Positions 58,262-64,000 of a stretch of DNA of 64,000 nucleotides are shown in pieces. Location of the stretch: NCBI GenBank assembly GCA_963575745.1, contig CAUYUJ010018904.1, forward strand, positions 634,276-698,275, given 5' to 3'. Positions within the stretch are counted from its first letter, which is position 1; each line of letters opens with the position of its first letter. The notes under the pieces are model-generated. The model saw nothing but the letters and a program-made list of their open reading frames with translations, did no database searches and was not told the DNA's origin. This stretch comes from Prorocentrum cordatum. Its lineage: Eukaryota > Sar > Dinophyceae > Prorocentrales > Prorocentraceae. The translations under genes and the position numbers were made by a program.

Positions 58262-58457
58262 AGCGAATTCATCGCTTATAGCGAATTGATCGCTCAGATA
58301 ATTGCACAGCGAATTGATCGCTCAGAGAACCACATAGCGAATTCATCGCTTATAGCGAATTGATCGCTCAGATAATTGCACAGCGAATTGATCGCTCAGA
58401 GAACCACATAGCGAATTTATCGCTCATACCCAGGAATGCGTTAGCGAATGCATCGCT
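58262..58457. repeat. Quasi-palindrome array 9 (upstream of gene A), 8 copies
   Basis: Copies at 58262, 58280, 58308, 58336, 58354, 58382, 58410 and 58443. Centres are ATTCA, ATTGA, ATTTA and ATGCA. The first six form a tandem duplication with period 74 bases (58262-58335 and 58336-58409). They lie 100-300 bases upstream of gene A's outer ATG. Confidence 0.96.
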
Positions 58458-58544
58458 GTCCTCCTCCTTCCCCCCTCCTTTCTTCTCGCCGCCCTACTGG
58501 CTCACTACCGAACCACAGGGGGGGAGGGGAGGGGAGGGGCATGG

Positions 58545-58705
58545 AAATTGAAGAAGTTATGAAAGTTATGAAAGTTATAAGATGGTTATATGTCGATTAT
58601 AAATTGTTGTGTAAGTATGGTTAGGGACACCGTGTAAGTATAGTTGCGGCTTCGGTAAGTACATTTGCATCTGAGACAGCTACATCTATAAGTGTGATAA
58701 GGCAC
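58545..58705. other. Right subterminal region, AT-rich, AAGTTAT repeats
   Basis: Three AAGTTAT words (GAAGTTATGAAAGTTATG), then TTATATG, GTAAGTATGGTT and GTAAGTATAGTT, and AAGTACATTTG. The counterpart of the left subterminal region. Confidence 0.55.
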
Positions 58706-58739
58706 TCTACTTTGCTAAACCGAAGTCGCTACGCCAGCA
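58706..58739 (-). repeat. Right terminal inverted repeat
   Basis: Reverse complement begins TGCTGGCGTAGCGACTT then CGGTTTAGCAAAGTAGA; matches the left repeat at 29 of 34 positions. A GACGAC-type repeat (58740-58810) follows outside. Confidence 0.92.
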
Positions 58740-60580
58740 CGACGCACGCCGACGCCGACACAGGCGACGACGACGACGACGCCGAGGACGACGACGACGA
58801 AAACGCTGAGCACGACGCCGTCGTCGTCACCCCCCCCCCCCTGGTTCGAACCCCCGGGGTGTGTTTCTTCCCCCCCTCCCACCTTCCCCCTCCCCGGTTC
58901 CGAACCCTAGGGGGAACCCACAAGCGCCCGGAAAGTGCATTCATTCTTTTTTTACTTTCGAGATCATCCGTGGGTGGGGACCAAGGGTCGTCAAGTTCGC
59001 CAGAATTTCTCAGAATGGTCAGGACCTGGTGGCCCGTCCATGGAGGTGGTCCTCCTGGCGCGCCTGAGCCATGCCCGCTTTGACCGATGGCGAACGGGGG
59101 GGTCTGGCGCCATCATGAAGAGCACCGACCTGGAGTGCCCCGCTCTCGAACCCCCGGAGTTGCAAGTCGTAAGTGGCGACGGCCGTTGCGCGGAGGACAA
59201 CGGCGAGTTTGTGGCGCCACCTGGCGACGGCGGCCACGATTCGTGAGACGGTGTGGCGCCTCGCTCCTGAGGTAGCGAATTCGTCAGCACGCCTTTGAAA
59301 ATATTATGTAGTCGGGATGGCGCGCCCATCGTTGTTTCCTTGCTCCCCCAAACTGTTGTCCACCTTCTGGATTTTGAGTAAGCCGGGTTTCGACTGGAGC
59401 ACCCGGGGAATCTGCTGCCAAAGATCGGCTTGCGGCCCAACGCGTTGTCGTGGTTTTTCCTTGGAACAGGGCTTCGGACCCGTCGACAACCGCCGGCGTC
59501 GACGACATGGATGTCGACGAACTAGCCACTTGGCCGCGGTGACCAGATATCGCATGACGAGGGGTTCTGCACGTCGAGCGAACTGTACCAGACCGCGCGC
59601 GCGGGCTGAATCGTTTAGCGGGCAGTACGGCCCACAGTAGACCCTGACGCCAGCCCTGGCCAAGAGGGGTGAGCTTGGTCACCAGAAGCCTCGTCCGTCG
59701 CAGCGTGCACCCATCTGGCTTCGCGCTCATCGGTCGATTCCACCATTTGGGCCCCCTTGGGTTGGTCTCGGGGTAGTTTGTGCGAGCTGGTTCTCAGCCA
59801 GGGCAGCCTGCAGGTCGAGCAGGGCGGGGTCGCCCTCTAGCAGGCCGCAGCGCTTGGTGCTTGGTGGGAGGCCCTGTCATTGCTGATGGCGGTCAGCTGG
59901 TCTCCAAGCGCGCACATCTCCACGCTGCGTTATTTCTCTTCTTCCTGGTCGAACCATTTGCGCGCGAGCGGCGGGCAAACCGAGATGCCGGCCTTGACGC
60001 CCCTCCGTCGGGCGCGGTCGCCCCCGCAAAGATAATTGCTGAGGGGGCCGAGATGCCAGGCAGCGCCTTTCGCATTGGCTCTGGCAAAACAGCCGAGGCG
60101 CGATAGCAGCGACGACGTCGACATCGCGTCTGGTGGCTGGGATGCGCTGGAAGAAAAATCCCCGGGTCGCCGCCCTGAGAACGAGGGGAAAGACCGGCAG
60201 GCTCGAGAAACTATGGGAGACGGGCGCCTCAGTCGCCGCGCATGTTTGCCAACTCGGGCCATGGGCAGCCGAGTTGGGCAATGGTTTGCCGCGGAGTACC
60301 AACAGGTCCACCCCCTTGAAAACATGGTGCGCGGCTGTGTCGCCTTTCGGCTTTGGCGTTGGCCTTGGTGTCTCTCCGCGCTTGCCTTCTAGCCTATATC
60401 GGCGCCTCCTTTAGGGTGCTAGTCTCGAGTTTGACAGCGCGGCCAGGGACAGCTAATGCGAGTAGTGCCGGGCAGCCAGTTAAAGCTGTATTTCGCACAG
60501 GTTCCCGTTCCCGCGGCGCCCACGCTAGCCGCGACAAACTTTTTTTTGTGCCCGGACAGAACACCTGGGCGACACAACCC
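58740..60580. other. No gene recognised
   Basis: CGACGACGA tract 58745-58810, then GC-rich DNA with overlapping frames on both strands and no motif I know. Confidence 0.4.
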
Positions 60581-60589
60581 GAAGGGAGG

Positions 60590-60690
60590 TGCCCGAGGTG
60601 CCTGCATGAATTCACATGCAGTCGGACCTCGCAACACGAACGGCGGCACGGACCCGCCCCAGGCGTTATCCGCGCCGCCGCTGCGAGGTG
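60590..60690 (+). pseudogene. Possible C2H2-like zinc-finger fragment
   Basis: The plus frame reads CPRCLHEFTCSRTSQHERRH, a CxxC...HxxxH spacing (12 residues between second C and first H) like the finger often found near retroelement reverse transcriptases. The surrounding frame has no other recognisable part. Weak. Confidence 0.2.
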
Positions 60691-60862
60691 CCTCGAGATG
60701 CCACCACGAGACAAGGCCACCAGCACCACCCCCACTTGGCCGCCGGCCTCAAACAGCGGAGTCCCCGCTGCCCAGGGACTTCAGTCCCCGCGCCCCCCAC
60801 GTCGGGGGACCCCTTCGAGTAACCCCATCGGGCCTCTCAGGGGTGGTACGGCGGGCCCGCGC

Positions 60863-61795
60863 CTACTGTGGCTGGCCATCCACTGGGCAAGAGTCTCTCC
60901 CACAGCCCCGTCGAGCTGCGGTGACGATCGGGCTGCCAACCCGCCTGTTTTCCTGGGGCGCCACGAGGGCGCCCAGCGGCACAGGTGCCAGGGCCGCGAC
61001 AGACTGACCGAGACCACACTGCGGAAGTCTATGAGGCCTGCGTGACTCAGGCCCCGGCCGCAGACTCGAGGTCGGCGCTGCGGCCGCCGACCTCGGGGGC
61101 AGCGACGATCTCGCACCGCGCGGAGTCCACCCGCTGATGCGCCCTGAGTGGGTGATCGTTAAGGTGGAGGACCGCAGCCCAGCGCCCCAGTTGCACGGGT
61201 GGAATTTCTGCCCGGGCAACATGTCTGACAACGCGGTCTGGTCGAGAGAAGCCCGCGACTCGTGCGCCGTAGGGGCCGAGGATTCGCTGCCATCAACGAG
61301 CACGGCGCTGAACGACCGCGGCGCGCGCGCGCGCTGCCGGCGGGCCCAGGCTCGCGCGAGGGGCCTGATGTCATCCAGTGAAAGGAGCTGCCTTGGCGGT
61401 GACTGCTGTTTCGCCTTTCCCGCGGATGCCTCGGCCGTGGATGTCGCGCAAAAACCGCCCCGCCGGCCTGGTGCCCCGCGGGCAAACAGCATGGAGGGCC
61501 AGGTTGGGACAGTTGTCGAGGACGAGGTAATAGAGGTATGTCTATCGATCCAGCGCAGCGCCCGCCAGCGGGATTGGAAGGCGCCCCGCGTGCTCCACTT
61601 GAAGGGCATGCGCGGCGCGGACATCGCTATTTGCGGCGCGCAGGACGGACCGACGAGAATGGGGTGGGTCCAGTAAGCTCTCCAGGGCGCCATGCCGCGG
61701 CAAGTCGGTGCTTTCCCTGGCGCGCATCCAGAAGGGCGTCGCGGACAGCTGCTCTTGGTCCGCGGGAAACCCGCACTTTCCTTTTCCGACAGCAA
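60863..61795 (-). other. 310-codon open frame, coding status unresolved
   Basis: The frame contains RSFSAVLVDGSESSAPTAH and DMLPGQKFHPCNWGAGLRS, which read like protein, while a plus frame (61137-61676) covers the same DNA. I suspect a decayed retroelement polyprotein on the minus strand but see no catalytic motif. Confidence 0.25.
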
Positions 61796-62389
61796 GGGGT
61801 CATGACATGAAGACGCGGCTTCGGTACCTCACCCGTCCGCGGCATGGTCCGCAACGCTCTGGCGAAGAGCCGCACTGTTCCATCGGGCAGCGTCGCGGCC
61901 TCTGCGGCAGTCCATCAGTCGAGGTCCCCCGCTCTAGCGGCTGGCTTCGCCTCGGTGAAATATAAAAAGTCATCGCCTGTAGCAGTGGAAGGCTCCGCTG
62001 GCGCCGGCCCCGGGAATTCCTGCTGGCATGCCGCTTTAAAATGCCCCCGCGCGGGTGCGACCTCGTCGCATCGGCTTCGCGCGGCGCGGTGCCTGCCCGA
62101 GATCGGTCGCCACCTGTCAATCACGCCTCTAATCGTGGCGTTGGCGTTCGCCCGCGGTTGCCTAGGTTCACTTTGGCCCCGAGCGGGGTCGCTGTGCGCA
62201 GTGGTGGAGTCGGCGCCCTGCGAGGGCGAGTCATCGCCGCGCTCCTGTCCCCCGTCTGCGCATATCAGCATTGGGGCTGCCAGTCGCTGTGATTCATCGA
62301 TTACTGTTTCTGCCTTCATCCCGTGCGTGCGCGCGAAATGTTCATGCCTCGTTGCGGCGAGCGTCGCCAATAAGCAAGATGCGTCTAGG

Positions 62390-63046
62390 TTAAGCAGCCG
62401 CGGCGACAGGGAGGCATTCCAGCTGCAGGTCAGCCACGATGTCGTCAGGGACCCAAACATAGGATAGCTCAATGTGACTGGAGGGTCGGACCCTCGCAGC
62501 GAGCGCGCCGGCTGCCACCCCGGCGCACGCGACGTCTGCCCAGGGGGATGGGTGGATGGCACCATGGCTGTCCACTTGCTGACGGCGGTAAGCAAGACTT
62601 GTCTTGATGGATCTGGGTTGCCCGCCGAGCTTTTCCACCTCGCTCGTCGCTCGGCGGGTGACCTCGCGCCCCAGGCTGACCGGCGGGGCAGCGCAGCCGC
62701 CCTGGAGGACAGGAAGCTCGCACTGCCTGCTGGCAAGCTTGATGGTTTTGAGTTGCCCGCTGAGCTTTTCCAACTCGCTCGTCGCTCGGCGGGCGACCTC
62801 GCGCCCCAGGCTGACCCGCGGGGCAGCGCAGCCGCCCTGGAAGACAGGAAGCTCCCACTGCCTATTGGCAGGCTTGTTTTGCTCTTGCGTCGCACTTCTG
62901 GAGCGGAGCTCGGTCCGGCACCGCCGCGAGGCCTGATTTGCGAAGTCGGAAAGCTCGTCGCCGTCGGCCGCGTCAGCCGCATTCATTTTGGCGCGGTAGC
63001 CTTGCTCGGCGCAGCCCCCCCAGAGCGCGCTGCCCGCGGCCAGCAA
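62390..63046 (-). other. 218-codon open frame with a 45-residue tandem repeat, coding status unresolved
   Basis: A 135-bp unit is duplicated (62618-62752 and 62753-62887), adding exactly 45 codons in any frame. In this frame the repeat unit includes GREVARRATSELEKLSGQ. Two other minus frames and one plus frame are also open across the duplication, so the true coding strand cannot be fixed. The frame ends WVPDDIVADLQLECLPVAAAA-like and stops at 62390. Confidence 0.3.
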
Positions 63047-63089
63047 TTGCAGCGAAGGCGAGCGGGTGGAGAAATGCCGCCTTGATCGC

Positions 63090-64000
63090 CGTTTGTCTGG
63101 CGATGTCCCGGACGAGCGCCCCTAGCAGACCAGGGCGCCGCTGTTGCGGGGGGGTCCCAGAGCAGGGCGCAATTTGAGACCAACTGTCTGCTATTGGCGT
63201 TAGCAAATGCAATGTCGAGTTGGGCCCTCCACGCCCCCTGGCGTTCTTCGGCCCCTGCTGAGGCGTTGCCCGCGAGCCCGGACTTCTTCGCCCAGGCATC
63301 CCACAGCCGCGCTCGACCACCCCTGCCCTGTGATTTGAATGGGGAAGTCCGAATCCTTCATGCCCCTTTAAGCGTCCATGCGAGCGAAGTGGGGCGCGCC
63401 CAACACCTTGCCGGTGGCTTCGCAAACCTGGCGGGAGAGCGCTGCGTCGTCGGCCCCTGACTCGTCGCGGGCAGGAGCCGCGCGCGCACCTTCGGTTCTT
63501 CTATCTTGTCCACCCCTCCACCCATGCCTGGAGGCGCTCGAGGAGGGCTCGGGACGACGGGCTTCCGTTCATCGTGCGCTCGCGAGGAGGGCCGACGCCG
63601 CGGGGTCGTCTGCGGCGGCGTCGACGAGGGCGCCCTGCGAGGCGACGCATAGCCCGCCACTCGCAGTCGCGGTGGACCTGGCGCCGTGGCCAGCCCCGCC
63701 TCCACGACCTTTTCAACCGCGAGGCTCCGCCTCCAGAGAGGTCGCCAACCTCCATGTTCTGGCGGTCGCATGCACCTGCCGAGGGTGCGAATGCGGCCTG
63801 CAGGGTGTCGAGTCTCCTGGAAGGCAGGAATGCTGGCTCCACATTTGCACGCTGAGTTCAATCGAGGCGTTCAATTTCGCATCGAGACTAATGACGCTTA
63901 AGCTAGCGGTGTCGGCCATCTGCGGGCCGTCTCCGTCCATGGAGCTAGCGCGTCATCTGGCGGATCGGCGTCTCCTCGCCTCTCGGCGCAGCCTGGCTCG
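63090..64000. other. No gene recognised
   Basis: GC-rich sequence with overlapping frames on both strands. Nothing supports a gene or a named repeat. Confidence 0.4.

Larger units (their letters stand above)
48188..58739 (-). mobile_element. 10.55-kb five-gene TIR DNA transposon
   Basis: Terminal inverted repeats at 48188-48221 and 58706-58739 enclose five co-directional minus-strand genes (A to E from right to left), AT-richer subterminal zones, and 34 copies of a 15-bp quasi-palindrome placed only in the spacers. Gene E is DDE-transposase-like and near the left end; the others are accessory proteins with cysteine clusters or basic tails. Some families have CMC-like (CACTA) and KDZ-like traits, but the termini read TGCTGGCG rather than CACTA. 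No target-site duplication is visible: the flanks are GGGGA on the left and CGACG on the right. Genes B and A are damaged, while E, D and C are open. The boundary calls rest on the repeats alone. Confidence 0.85.

Noticed and set aside
48626-58457. AGCGA...TCGCT motifs as splice or introner boundaries
   Set aside because: The introns of A, C and E contain none of them; all clusters are in spacers between complete genes.

Overview
The window is nuclear DNA of a dinoflagellate, most likely a GC-rich free-living or symbiotic genus; I cannot name the species. The grounds are the very low density of intact genes, heavy satellite and purine/pyrimidine tracts, small exons far apart, introns with GC donors, two degraded copies of the dinoflagellate spliced leader near 26.2-26.35 kb, and protein families that I know only as recurrent dinoflagellate mobile-element families. 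There are no rRNA or tRNA genes, CRISPR arrays, bacterial promoters or operons that I can support.

Layout. 0-20 kb is mostly non-coding: an inverted repeat (0.15-0.8 kb), a 152-bp tandem array running into a 0.87-kb GA tract (2.0-3.84 kb), minisatellites, and four short plus-strand exon candidates (1.2, 8.5, 12.8, 13.3 kb). 20-34 kb is a mosaic of repeats: short TTCTNAGAA palindromes, a 77-bp satellite family at four sites in both orientations, 21-bp arrays in inverted orientation around a retroelement-like scrap, a fold-back element, relict spliced leaders, and a frameshifted pseudogene with a methyltransferase-like GGPPC motif (29.4-30.3 kb, minus). 34.4-37.4 kb (plus) is a decayed Pif1/Helitron-type helicase gene with a cysteine-rich tail. 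38-48 kb is again mostly repeats, with one coding-looking fragment (46.2-47.0 kb) and a dense GC-rich minisatellite.

The centrepiece is 48188-58739: a 10.55-kb element closed by 34-bp terminal inverted repeats (29/34 matching; the outer 17 bases are identical). It carries five minus-strand genes in the order A (371 aa, C-terminal cysteine cluster), B (about 245 aa, broken by a stop and a frameshift), C (182 aa, CCCH-like cysteines), D (565 aa, zinc-ribbon-like plus coiled coil) and E (672 aa, DDE-transposase-like with a CxxC insert). The spacers before, between and after these genes contain 34 copies of one 15-bp quasi-palindrome, consensus AGCGADTNNATCGCT; by eye I found none elsewhere in the window. 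A, C and E each have one intron; those of C and E are GC-AG. I interpret this as a multi-gene DNA transposon whose spacers share a repeated cis-acting motif, and I know of no description of that arrangement. The motif's function (transposase binding, transcript processing or insulation) is not shown by the sequence.

58.8-64 kb is GC-rich with long overlapping open frames and a 135-bp (45-codon) tandem duplication; coding status there is unresolved.
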